Below, piece after piece: positions 54,433 through 62,506 of a stretch of 64,000 bases of DNA. Positions within the stretch are counted from its first letter, which is position 1. Each line of letters begins with the position of its first letter. The notes under the pieces were generated by a model, which had not been told where the DNA came from, searched no databases, and saw only the letters and a list, made by a program, of their open reading frames with translations. A program made the translations under genes and the position numbers. Origin of the DNA: Qipengyuania seohaensis (lineage in GTDB: Bacteria > Pseudomonadota > Alphaproteobacteria > Sphingomonadales > Sphingomonadaceae); NCBI RefSeq assembly GCF_002795865.1, contig NZ_CP024920.1, positions 2,763,001 through 2,827,000 of the forward strand, in the 5' to 3' direction.

Positions 54433-55488
54433 ATGAGCGTGAACAAGCCCACCAACATAACCCCCCGCGACAAGGCGGAAGCGAAGGACAAGCAGGATTC
54501 GCTGCTCGAAAGGGCGAGCGGAGCCTACGGTCTGGACAAGCTTGCCCCTGCGGCCGTGCCAGTCATGCTCGACGCTGATGCGAAGACGAAGTTCGCTGCC
54601 AAGCGCACGCCAACGGCAAAGGTCGCGCCGGTTGAGCCCGCACCAGTCGGACCCGTGCCGGTGGAACCAGCACGGGTGGAAGCGAAAGCCGAACCGGAAA
54701 GGCAGACTGCACCGGAAATCCAGGGCCGCCGCCGCAGCGATGCGCAGCCGGCCGTACAGTTCTCCGGCGAGCGGCATCCGGTTTCCCGCGATCTCCTGCG
54801 CGAGCAGGGGCTGATCGATCCGGACGGAGGTGCATCGCGCCTGCTCGAAGAATTCCGGATCGTGAAACGGCAGGTTCTCTCCTCGGCCAACGCCGAGGGT
54901 ACTGCGGTGTCGCGGCGTGTGCTGGTGTGCTCGCCGCATCCGAACGAGGGCAAGACCTTCTGTGCCCTCAATCTCGCGCTGGCCATGGCTGCCGAGCGCG
55001 ACAGCGAAGTCCTGTTGATCGACGCGGATTTCGGCAAGCCTTGCATCCTGTCGAAGCTGGGCCTGTCGCACGAAACGGGTTTCATGGACGTTCTCGCAGA
55101 CCCATCCAGCCACGTGGAAGACCATGTGATCGGCACCGATATTCCCGGACTGTGGGTGCTCGGGGCCGGCGCTCGCACCGGGCGGGACAGCGAATATCTT
55201 GCCAGCGAACGGACTTGGGAGGTCCTCAACCGGCTTACCCGCGGTGCGCCGAACCGGATGATTGTTTTCGATAGCCCGCCGGCACTTGCGGCAACGCCTG
55301 CAAGCGAGCTGGCAAAGCACGTCGGCCAGGCCCTGCTGGTGGCCCGCGCAGACGTGACCGGCCAGGTAGCGCTCGAAGATGCGATCGACCTGCTTTCCGC
55401 CTGTCCCGACATCCGCCTGTTGCTGAATGACGCCACGTTCAGCCCGAGCGGCCGTAAGTTCGGCAGTTATTACGGGTACGGGGAATAA
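54433..55488 (+). CDS. XrtA-associated tyrosine autokinase
   Basis: A 351-residue cytoplasmic BY-kinase (TIGR03018-like) that would control the chain-length protein. A 110-residue N-terminal region contains a Pro/Glu-rich repeat-like linker (PVEPAPVGPVPVEPARVE). The kinase domain has Walker A in SPHPNEGKTFCALNLA (Lys174), Walker A' LLIDADFGKP and Walker B MIVFDSPP. The C-terminus SYYGYGE holds three tyrosines, fewer than typical tyrosine clusters. The ATG at 54433 has GAGGAA upstream. Confidence 0.9.
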   Translation: MSVNKPTNITPRDKAEAKDKQDSLLERASGAYGLDKLAPAAVPVMLDADAKTKFAAKRTPTAKVAPVEPAPVGPVPVEPARVEAKAEPERQTAPEIQGRRRSDAQPAVQFSGERHPVSRDLLREQGLIDPDGGASRLLEEFRIVKRQVLSSANAEGTAVSRRVLVCSPHPNEGKTFCALNLALAMAAERDSEVLLIDADFGKPCILSKLGLSHETGFMDVLADPSSHVEDHVIGTDIPGLWVLGAGARTGRDSEYLASERTWEVLNRLTRGAPNRMIVFDSPPALAATPASELAKHVGQALLVARADVTGQVALEDAIDLLSACPDIRLLLNDATFSPSGRKFGSYYGYGE

Positions 55489-55492
55489 TGGC

Positions 55493-57133
55493 GTGAACCG
55501 GCTATTCGCTCTTCTTGCAACGGCGCTTGCGCTTTGTGCGGCCCCTGCGGCTGCGCAGGGCTATGGCAATGGCGAGCGCGAGGACGAAGGTACGGGCGCG
55601 ATCGACCGGACGCGTATCGACCCCTACATCGAGGCGTCGCAGGTCTTCACCTGGCAGATGTCGCCGGGCGACGATGTCGTGACCTACACCCAGCTTGCCG
55701 CCGGTGTGGACGCGCAATTGCGTGGGCGAAACAGCGGGGCCGCGGTGTCGGTGCGCTACGAGCGCAATTTCGCCTGGAACGACAATGCCCGCGATACCGA
55801 CCGCATCACAGGTCTGGCCCGCGCCTACACGGCCATTATCCCACGCACGTTGCAGTTCGAGGCAGGCGCTCTTGCCAGCCGGACGCGGACCGCAGGAGCC
55901 GGCGGTTCCGTCATCGCCCCGATCATCGGCGATGACGACACGACGACCAAGACCTATTCGCTCTATGCCGGTCCCACCCTGACTACGCGTGTCGAGGACG
56001 TGCAGATCGATGCGAATTACAGGATCGGCTATACGCGGATCGACGGTCCGGAATTTGTGACCCTGCAGGGTGACGAAATCGACCTGTTCGACGAAAGCGT
56101 CTCCCATTCGGCCATGGTTCGCGCGGCAACGGCGCCGGGGATGCCTTTCCCTGTCGGCGTGGGTGTCGGCGCAGGTTTCTACCAGGAAGATATCGACAAT
56201 CTCGAACAGCGGGTGAGGGATGCCTACGTGCGCGGGGATGTGACCATCCCGGTTTCGCGCACGCTCGCGATCGTCGCAGGGGCAGGCGTCGAGGACGTCG
56301 AGGTTTCATCGCGCGATGCCGTGCGCGATGGTGACGGCAATCCCGTTATCGGAGCGAACGGCCGCTATCTGGTCGACGAGGGCAGCCCCCGCCGTATCGC
56401 CTACGAAGCTGACGGCCTGATCTGGGACGTCGGCGTGATCTGGCGCCCAAGCAGCCGCACTCAGTTGCAGGCGACATTCGGCCGCCGCTACGACAGCGAT
56501 ACCTACTACGGCAGCTTCAACTGGCAGCCCGACAGCAGGTCGAACGTCTCCGTGGGTGTCTACGATTCGCTTCAGGGTTTCGGTGGACGGGTCAACGATG
56601 CGCTGGCCGCCTTGCCGACCGACTTCGAAGTGCTGCGCGATCCGGTTTCGGGCGACATCACCGGCTGCACCAGTCCGACCGTCGGCAGCAATTGCCTGGC
56701 GGGTCTGCTCGGTTCCGTCCGCTCCTCGGTGTTCCGCGGCCGCGGCGTCGTGGCGAGTTACACGCGCCGCATAGGCCTGATGACCGCTGGCATTGCTGCC
56801 GGATACGACAACCGCAAGTTCATCGCCGCACAGGGCACCGTTCTAGCTGCAGCCAACGACGTCGTAGACGAAAGCTATTACGTGACCGCAGGGGTCAGCG
56901 GGCCCATCTGGGAAGGCAGTTTCAGCGTGAATACGTTCGGCAGCTGGTTCGACAGCGGCGTGGGCGAAATCGGCGATACTTTCTCATACGGAAGCTCCGC
57001 ATCCTATTACCAACCCATCTGGCAGAAGCTTTCCGCTCGCGCTGCGGTTTCGATCTACGCCGTTGATTCCGAACTCAGCGAGGCGGATATTCGTGCGGCG
57101 AGCGCGCTTCTCGGCCTGCGCTACGATTTCTGA
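55493..57133 (+). CDS. XrtA system outer-membrane beta-barrel protein
   Basis: A 546-residue exported protein (TIGR03016-like). Signal peptide 1-22 ends APAAAQ. The body is rich in alternating aromatic/hydrophobic strands with Gly/Asp turns, and the C-terminus is LLGLRYDF, a terminal phenylalanine typical of BAM-inserted barrels. It may be the outer-membrane pore or anchor for the polymer. The GTG at 55493, 4 nt after the kinase stop, begins the signal peptide and is the only reasonable start. A possible disulfide is formed by GCTSPTVGSNC. Confidence 0.84.
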   Translation: MNRLFALLATALALCAAPAAAQGYGNGEREDEGTGAIDRTRIDPYIEASQVFTWQMSPGDDVVTYTQLAAGVDAQLRGRNSGAAVSVRYERNFAWNDNARDTDRITGLARAYTAIIPRTLQFEAGALASRTRTAGAGGSVIAPIIGDDDTTTKTYSLYAGPTLTTRVEDVQIDANYRIGYTRIDGPEFVTLQGDEIDLFDESVSHSAMVRAATAPGMPFPVGVGVGAGFYQEDIDNLEQRVRDAYVRGDVTIPVSRTLAIVAGAGVEDVEVSSRDAVRDGDGNPVIGANGRYLVDEGSPRRIAYEADGLIWDVGVIWRPSSRTQLQATFGRRYDSDTYYGSFNWQPDSRSNVSVGVYDSLQGFGGRVNDALAALPTDFEVLRDPVSGDITGCTSPTVGSNCLAGLLGSVRSSVFRGRGVVASYTRRIGLMTAGIAAGYDNRKFIAAQGTVLAAANDVVDESYYVTAGVSGPIWEGSFSVNTFGSWFDSGVGEIGDTFSYGSSASYYQPIWQKLSARAAVSIYAVDSELSEADIRAASALLGLRYDF

Positions 57134-57146
57134 TAAGGACGTTCCG

Positions 57147-58343
57147 ATGTACGAGGAATTCTACGGCTTTACCGAGCGCCCTTTCCAGCTCACCCCCGAT
57201 CCGGCTTTCTATTTCGAGAGCATCACGCACAAGAAGGCGCTGAGCTATCTCGGCTATGGCCTCAACCAGGGTGAAGGCTTCGTCGTCATCACGGGCGAGG
57301 TGGGCGCTGGTAAGTCGACGCTGGTTGCGCATCTCAAGCAGAAGCTGGACGACCGCCGCATGACCGTGGGCGAAGTCGTGACGAGCGCACTGGACGGGGA
57401 AGAAATGATCCACGTCGCGGCGCGCAGCTTCGGCCTCGATGTCGAAGGCGGAGACAAGGCAAGTGCGCTGGCGGCGATAGAACTGTTCCTCCACGAAGAA
57501 GCGCGTGGCGGTCGCCGTGTCCTGCTGATCGTCGACGAAGCACAGAACCTGTCGATCGGCGCGCTCGAGGAATTGCGGATGCTGTCGAACTTCCAGCTCG
57601 GTTCGCACCCGCTGTTGCAGACGCTCCTTCTTGGCCAGCCGGAATTCAAGCACTTGCTCGCGCAGTCTGACGAGCTCGAGCAGCTGCGCCAGCGCGTGAT
57701 CGCGGCACACCACCTCGAGCCCATGCAGCCCGGTGAAATGGAGCCTTATGTCACGCACCGGCTCGAGCACGTGGGCTGGACCGGAAACCCCGAATTCGCC
57801 AGCGCGATCTGGCCGCGCCTGCACAAGGCGACGCTCGGCATTCCGCGCAAGGTAAACCAGGTTATGAACCGCCTGCTGCTCATGGGATCGCTGGAAGAAC
57901 AGTCGATGCTCGAGGTCGACATGCTCGACGCGGTGATCGAAGAGATGAGCGGCGATGCCTCTGCCGAAGCGCAGGAGACGCCGCAGCGCGCGCGTCCCGA
58001 TCGCAACCTGCCTGCGTCCGACGCCATCGCCAAGGCTCGGACCGAAAGTGCGCCTGCAATGTCGAAAGCGGACAACACGGCGCGCGAGAAGGGCCTTCTC
58101 GATCATCAGATCGAAGCGATCGAAGGCGCATTCGCCCAACGGGACAAGCACATGGCGGCGCTGCGCCGCGAGGTGGAAAAGCTCGCTGCCGCCAAGGATA
58201 GCGAGGGCGCCGTGCCCGAGGATATCGACCAGCGGCTCTCCGCCATAGAACAGCGCCTCGACGACCAAGAGCGTTCGCTGCGACATGTGCTGACGATGAT
58301 GATCGACTATTTCGAGTCGACCGGAACCCGCGAAGCGGCGTGA
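57147..58343 (+). CDS. XrtA-associated AAA/GspA-like ATPase
   Basis: A 398-residue ATPase (TIGR03015-like, ExeA/GspA type). It starts MYEEFYGFTERPFQLTPDP; Walker A is GEVGAGKST (Lys56), Walker B LLIVDEAQNL. After the AAA domain (to about residue 265) comes a charged region rich in Glu and Arg, predicted coiled coil near residues 320-385 (LDHQIEAIEGAFAQRDKHM). The AAGGA site supports the start at 57147; the frame is open to 57063. Its part in secretion is unknown. Confidence 0.9.
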   Translation: MYEEFYGFTERPFQLTPDPAFYFESITHKKALSYLGYGLNQGEGFVVITGEVGAGKSTLVAHLKQKLDDRRMTVGEVVTSALDGEEMIHVAARSFGLDVEGGDKASALAAIELFLHEEARGGRRVLLIVDEAQNLSIGALEELRMLSNFQLGSHPLLQTLLLGQPEFKHLLAQSDELEQLRQRVIAAHHLEPMQPGEMEPYVTHRLEHVGWTGNPEFASAIWPRLHKATLGIPRKVNQVMNRLLLMGSLEEQSMLEVDMLDAVIEEMSGDASAEAQETPQRARPDRNLPASDAIAKARTESAPAMSKADNTAREKGLLDHQIEAIEGAFAQRDKHMAALRREVEKLAAAKDSEGAVPEDIDQRLSAIEQRLDDQERSLRHVLTMMIDYFESTGTREAA

Positions 58344-58363
58344 CGGCGTCGGAGGGGGCGTCC

Positions 58364-59236
58364 ATGAAACCGGGGAACATCGTCAACGGCCTGTCGGTCG
58401 ACGTCGAAGACTGGTTCCAGGTGGGCGCTTTCGAAAACACGCTCAAGCGCGAAGACTGGGACGGCCTGGAACTGCGCGTCGGCGACAATGTAGCGCGTAT
58501 CCTCGACCTGTTCGACGAGGCGGGCGTCAAGGCGACCTTCTTCACCCTTGGCTGGATTGCCGAACGCAACAAATCTGCCATGCGGTCCATCGTCGAACGC
58601 GGTCACGAACTCGCCAGCCACGGTTACGACCATACGCGCGTATTCACCTTCACGCGGAAGCAGTTTTCCGAAGATCTCGCGAAATCGCGCGCCATCCTCG
58701 AAGACGCGAGCGGGTGCGCTATCACCGGCTATCGCGCGCCGAGCTTTTCCATTGATGCGCGTAATCCATGGGCCCACGATGTGCTGGCCGAGCACGGATA
58801 TACCTATTCATCCAGCGTCGCGCCGGTTGTACACGATCACTATGGCTGGCCCGATGCTCCGCGCTTTGCCTTCTATCCGGTTGCAGGCAGCGATCTCATC
58901 GAGATTCCCGTGACGACAGCCGTTCTCGCCAATCGCAGGCTTGCGGCCGGAGGCGGTGGCTTCTTCCGCGTCCTGCCTTACGGCTTCAGCCGCTGGGCCA
59001 TCCGGCAGGTCAATCGGGCAGAAGGGCGCCCGGCGATCTTCTATTTCCACCCTTGGGAAATCGATCCGGAACAACCTCGCGTAGCCGGAGCGCCGCTGCG
59101 TTCGCGCCTGCGCCATTACACCAACCTGTCCCGCATGGCGGGCAAGCTCGGGGGCCTGCTCGACGACTTTTCGTGGGGACGCATGGACGAGGTGGCGCAG
59201 ATCGAACGTGCGCGCGCCATGGACTGGGCCGCGTGA
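58364..59236 (+). CDS. XrtA-associated polysaccharide deacetylase
   Basis: A 290-residue NodB-type deacetylase with the DUF3473 C-terminal part, typical of XrtA loci. It has GLSVDVEDWFQ (Asp residues for catalysis and metal), the HxxxH-type motif SHGYDH, YRAPSFS and, near the end, FYFHPWEID. It should remove N- or O-acetyl groups from the polymer. The ATG at 58364 with GGAGGG upstream is preferred over a GTG at 58340 that overlaps the previous stop. Confidence 0.92.
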   Translation: MKPGNIVNGLSVDVEDWFQVGAFENTLKREDWDGLELRVGDNVARILDLFDEAGVKATFFTLGWIAERNKSAMRSIVERGHELASHGYDHTRVFTFTRKQFSEDLAKSRAILEDASGCAITGYRAPSFSIDARNPWAHDVLAEHGYTYSSSVAPVVHDHYGWPDAPRFAFYPVAGSDLIEIPVTTAVLANRRLAAGGGGFFRVLPYGFSRWAIRQVNRAEGRPAIFYFHPWEIDPEQPRVAGAPLRSRLRHYTNLSRMAGKLGGLLDDFSWGRMDEVAQIERARAMDWAA

Positions 59237-60294
59237 ATGCGCCGGTCGCCATGAAGACATCGGTAGCGCTTGCAGATCTGGAAAGCGCGCAGGAACGCGC
59301 ACGCATCGAGGATTTCGTGCGCGAAAATCACGGCAACGTATTCCAACGTCCCACATGGCTGGCCGCGATCCAAGCGGGCACCGGGCAGGGAGCGTTAGGG
59401 CTCGTCGCAGAACGCGGCGGTGCGATCTGTGGATGGCTGCCGCTTAGTGATGTCCACTCGCCGTTATTCGGCAGGGCCTTGGTGTCGAGCGGATTCGCAG
59501 TCGGAGGCGGTCCCTTGTTTACAGATGAGCGGGTGCTTGAGGCACTGCTAGCTTCCGCTGCCGAACTTGCCACGCGTCTTAGTGTCTCGACCGTCGAACT
59601 CCGCTCGCCCGATGCGGGCGAAGGCTGGGACCGCATCGAAGGTCAGCACGCCGGCTTCGTCAGGGTTCTGGAAAGCGACAACGAAGCGCAGCTGCACGCC
59701 ATTCCGCGCAAGGCGCGTGCAGAGGTTCGCAAGGGCTTGGCCAACGACCTGGAGGTCACCGTCGGTCGTAGCGAGCGGGATCTGGAGGCGCACTACCAGT
59801 GCTATTCAGAAAGCGTGCGCAACCTCGGTACGCCAGTCTTTCCGCGCAGTCTTTTTGCTGCCGTGATCGAAACATTCGGGGATGACGCGGATATCCTCAC
59901 AGTGTCGCACGAGGGTCGCCCAATTTCGAGCGTGCTGTCGCTTTATCACGATGGAGCGGTCATGCCCTACTGGGGTGGCGGACGTTGGGAAGCGCGCACT
60001 GTTCGCGCAAACGAGCGCATGTATTACGAACTGATGTGCCACGCCCGTCGCAAGGGGATGGACCGGTTCGATTTCGGCCGCTCCAAGACCGGCAGCGGAC
60101 CGTTCGCTTTCAAGAAGAACTGGGGCTTCGAGCCTGAGCCGCTCACCTATCGTCGCTGGACTGCGCCGGGCGTAAAGGCGCGCAATATCGACCCGACCGA
60201 CGACGGCTATTCGGCGAAGATCGAGCTCTGGAAGAAGCTTCCTCTTCCAGTGGCGAACTTGATCGGCCCCTGGATTGCGCGCGGGTTGGGATAG
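59233..60294 (+). CDS. XrtA-associated FemAB-like aminoacyl/acyltransferase
   Basis: A 353-residue protein of the FemAB-like double-GNAT group found in XrtA loci (TIGR03019-like). Two GNAT-type halves are visible; the second contains HARRKGMDRFDFGRSKTGSG and FKKNWGFEPEPL, which are strongly characteristic. FemAB relatives use aminoacyl-tRNA to add amino acids to peptidoglycan, but the acceptor here is unknown. GTG at 59233 overlaps the deacetylase stop (GTGA); an ATG at 59251 is possible. Confidence 0.9.
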   Translation: MNAPVAMKTSVALADLESAQERARIEDFVRENHGNVFQRPTWLAAIQAGTGQGALGLVAERGGAICGWLPLSDVHSPLFGRALVSSGFAVGGGPLFTDERVLEALLASAAELATRLSVSTVELRSPDAGEGWDRIEGQHAGFVRVLESDNEAQLHAIPRKARAEVRKGLANDLEVTVGRSERDLEAHYQCYSESVRNLGTPVFPRSLFAAVIETFGDDADILTVSHEGRPISSVLSLYHDGAVMPYWGGGRWEARTVRANERMYYELMCHARRKGMDRFDFGRSKTGSGPFAFKKNWGFEPEPLTYRRWTAPGVKARNIDPTDDGYSAKIELWKKLPLPVANLIGPWIARGLG

Positions 60295-60295
60295 C

Positions 60296-61510
60296 ATGGG
60301 CGAAATCCTCTTCCTTGCGCACCGGATGCCGTTTCCGCCCAACCGCGGAGACAAGATCCGCTCGCATCACCTGCTCAAGGCACTGGTGGGGCTTGGCCCG
60401 GTCCATGTCGGGACCTTCGCCGAAACGCAGGAAGATCGCGACCACCGCGAAGAACTCTCTGCCATCGCTGCATCATGTCACGTGGCGGACAGGAAGAAGC
60501 CGCTGGTTTTGGCGGGCTTGCAAGCCCTGCTGTCAAACAAGCCGGTGAGCCTCGCTGCATTCCAAGACCGCAACTTGCAATCATGGGTGGAGCGCACGCT
60601 TGCCGCAAACCCGATCGATACGATCGTCGTCTTTTCGGGCCAGATGGGACAATATGTGCCGGACAGCTTTGGCGGCCGCGTGGTGATCGACCTGTGCGAT
60701 GTCGATAGCGCGAAGTTCGAAGCCTATGCCGAAGCTGGACAGATGGCGTGGATCAACGGGCGGGAGGGCCGCCTTCTCGCCATGGAAGAGGAGCGTGTTG
60801 CAGACCGCGCCGACGTGACCACGTTGATAAGCGAGAGCGAGGCCGATCTGCTGCGTTCGCGCGTCGGTCGACCGGAAGCTGGTAATATCCGCTACTTCGG
60901 CAATGGCGTCGATACGCGGTATTTCGATCCCGAAATGGACCTGTCGCCTCCGCAGTTTTCGCAGGATGCGGCGAATATCGTCTTCACCGGACAGATGGAT
61001 TACGCCCCCAATGTCGCGGCGGTGGAGCGATTTGCGCACCGGATCCTGCCGAGAATTTCTGCGGAGAAGAGCGCGCATTTCCACATCGTCGGGCGCGCGC
61101 CCACCGATGCCGTTCGCGAGCTTGGCAAGCTTTCCAATGTGACCGTGTGGGGCGGAGTGCCCGACATGCGACCGTTCCTGGCCGAAGCCGATGCAGTCGT
61201 CGCGCCGCTCTCGATTGCCAGGGGGGTCCAGAACAAGGTCCTTGAAGCGATGGCCATGGCACGACCTGTCGTTCTTACCGAAGGGGCGGCGACAGGAATC
61301 CCGGCACGCGATGCCGAGCATTTCCTGATCGCGAGCGATGATGCCGCGATGATCGAAATACTGCGAAACTTGCTGGATGGGCATCTCGATGGTGCGGCAA
61401 TCGGGGCGAAGGCGCGGGAATTTGTCGCACGCGAGATGAGCTGGGAAGCGATCTACAGGCAGGTGGCCTGCATCGTGCAGCCCACGGGTGAGAACTGCCG
61501 TGCAGCTTGA
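60296..61510 (+). CDS. XrtA-associated glycosyltransferase (TIGR03087 type)
   Basis: A 404-residue GT-B glycosyltransferase. It begins with the family-typical LFLAHRMPFPPNRGDKIRS, has NGVDTRYF in the middle, and a C-terminal GT1-like domain with VVAPLSIARGVQNKVLEAMA, which holds the nucleotide-sugar-binding Glu. It would add a sugar to the growing lipid-linked repeat unit. It starts 1 nt after the FemAB-like stop and overlaps the exosortase gene by 11 nt. Confidence 0.91.
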   Translation: MGEILFLAHRMPFPPNRGDKIRSHHLLKALVGLGPVHVGTFAETQEDRDHREELSAIAASCHVADRKKPLVLAGLQALLSNKPVSLAAFQDRNLQSWVERTLAANPIDTIVVFSGQMGQYVPDSFGGRVVIDLCDVDSAKFEAYAEAGQMAWINGREGRLLAMEEERVADRADVTTLISESEADLLRSRVGRPEAGNIRYFGNGVDTRYFDPEMDLSPPQFSQDAANIVFTGQMDYAPNVAAVERFAHRILPRISAEKSAHFHIVGRAPTDAVRELGKLSNVTVWGGVPDMRPFLAEADAVVAPLSIARGVQNKVLEAMAMARPVVLTEGAATGIPARDAEHFLIASDDAAMIEILRNLLDGHLDGAAIGAKAREFVAREMSWEAIYRQVACIVQPTGENCRAA

Positions 61511-62495
61511 TGTGGCTCCTGCGGATCGTCCGGCGGAACACGGCGGGTCTTGGTCAGGTGCGGTGGTGCGTGTCTTGCTTGCGTGGGCGGGCCTGTTCCT
61601 CCTCACTTTCCGCGAATGGACGCGCATGGCGCACCAGTGGTGGAATATCGACACCTACAGTCACATCCTGCTTATCCCGGCGATCATCGCCTGGCTGGTG
61701 TGGTTGCAGCGTGACGAACTGCGCAAGATCCGTCCCTCGGCAGGCTGGATCGGGTTTGTCTGGCTCATTGTCGGCCTAGCGGTCTGGCTGGCGGGCCGCA
61801 CACTCGACATCAACCTCATCGCCCAGGCCGGTACGCTGGCAGCGTTCCAGGGCGCCGCGATTGCCGTGATAGGAGGGCGGGCGAGCCTCGTCCTGGCTTT
61901 CCCGCTGTTCTATTCCTCCTTCCTCGTGCCCTTCGGCGATGAGATCATCCCGCAGTTGCAAGCGATTACAGCACACATCACCACATGGCTCACCGTGGCG
62001 AGCGGGATCGAGACGGTGTCCGATGGCATATATATCGATACGCCAGCCGGGCTTTTCATCGTTGCCGAAGCGTGTTCCGGGGTGAAGTTCCTGATCGCCA
62101 TGGTGACCCTCGGCATCCTGGTGGCACACGCCTGTTTCACAAGTTGGAACCGGCGGTTATGGTTTCTCCTCGCCTGTGTTGTGGTGCCCATTGTGGCCAA
62201 CGGTGTTCGCGCTTGGGCCACAATATTCATCGCGCAATACGTGGGCGCGGAAGCGGCAGGCAGCTTCGACCATATCGTTTATGGCTGGTTCTTCTTCGGC
62301 ATCGTGATTGCGCTGGTGCTGGGCGTGGCCTGGCGCTGGTTTGAGCGCGACCCTGAAGACGCCGGATTTACCGCACAGGAAGCCGCCGCATTCCCCGTCA
62401 TCGAGCGCTTCGACGGCGCACCGGCGAGCGCGCGTGTTGCGCTGGCGATCGTAACTGCGCTGATCGCTTTTGCCGTTCTGGTGCGTCTGGTCTAG
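61500..62495 (+). CDS. xrtA: exosortase A, without EpsI domain
   Basis: A 331-residue multi-span membrane protease/transpeptidase that cleaves PEP-CTERM signals and is thought to attach proteins to a surface polymer. The catalytic triad is visible: Cys192 in EACSGVKF, Arg237 in NGVRAWATI and His258 in FDHIVYGWFFFG. About eight membrane helices precede a last helix (312-330). Many exosortase A proteins continue into a fused EpsI domain (DUF3485); this one stops right after that last helix. The GTG at 61500 has GGTGAG upstream; GTG 61488 is an alternative. Confidence 0.92.
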   Translation: MQLDVAPADRPAEHGGSWSGAVVRVLLAWAGLFLLTFREWTRMAHQWWNIDTYSHILLIPAIIAWLVWLQRDELRKIRPSAGWIGFVWLIVGLAVWLAGRTLDINLIAQAGTLAAFQGAAIAVIGGRASLVLAFPLFYSSFLVPFGDEIIPQLQAITAHITTWLTVASGIETVSDGIYIDTPAGLFIVAEACSGVKFLIAMVTLGILVAHACFTSWNRRLWFLLACVVVPIVANGVRAWATIFIAQYVGAEAAGSFDHIVYGWFFFGIVIALVLGVAWRWFERDPEDAGFTAQEAAAFPVIERFDGAPASARVALAIVTALIAFAVLVRLV

Positions 62496-62506
62496 GGCAC
62501 TCCGCC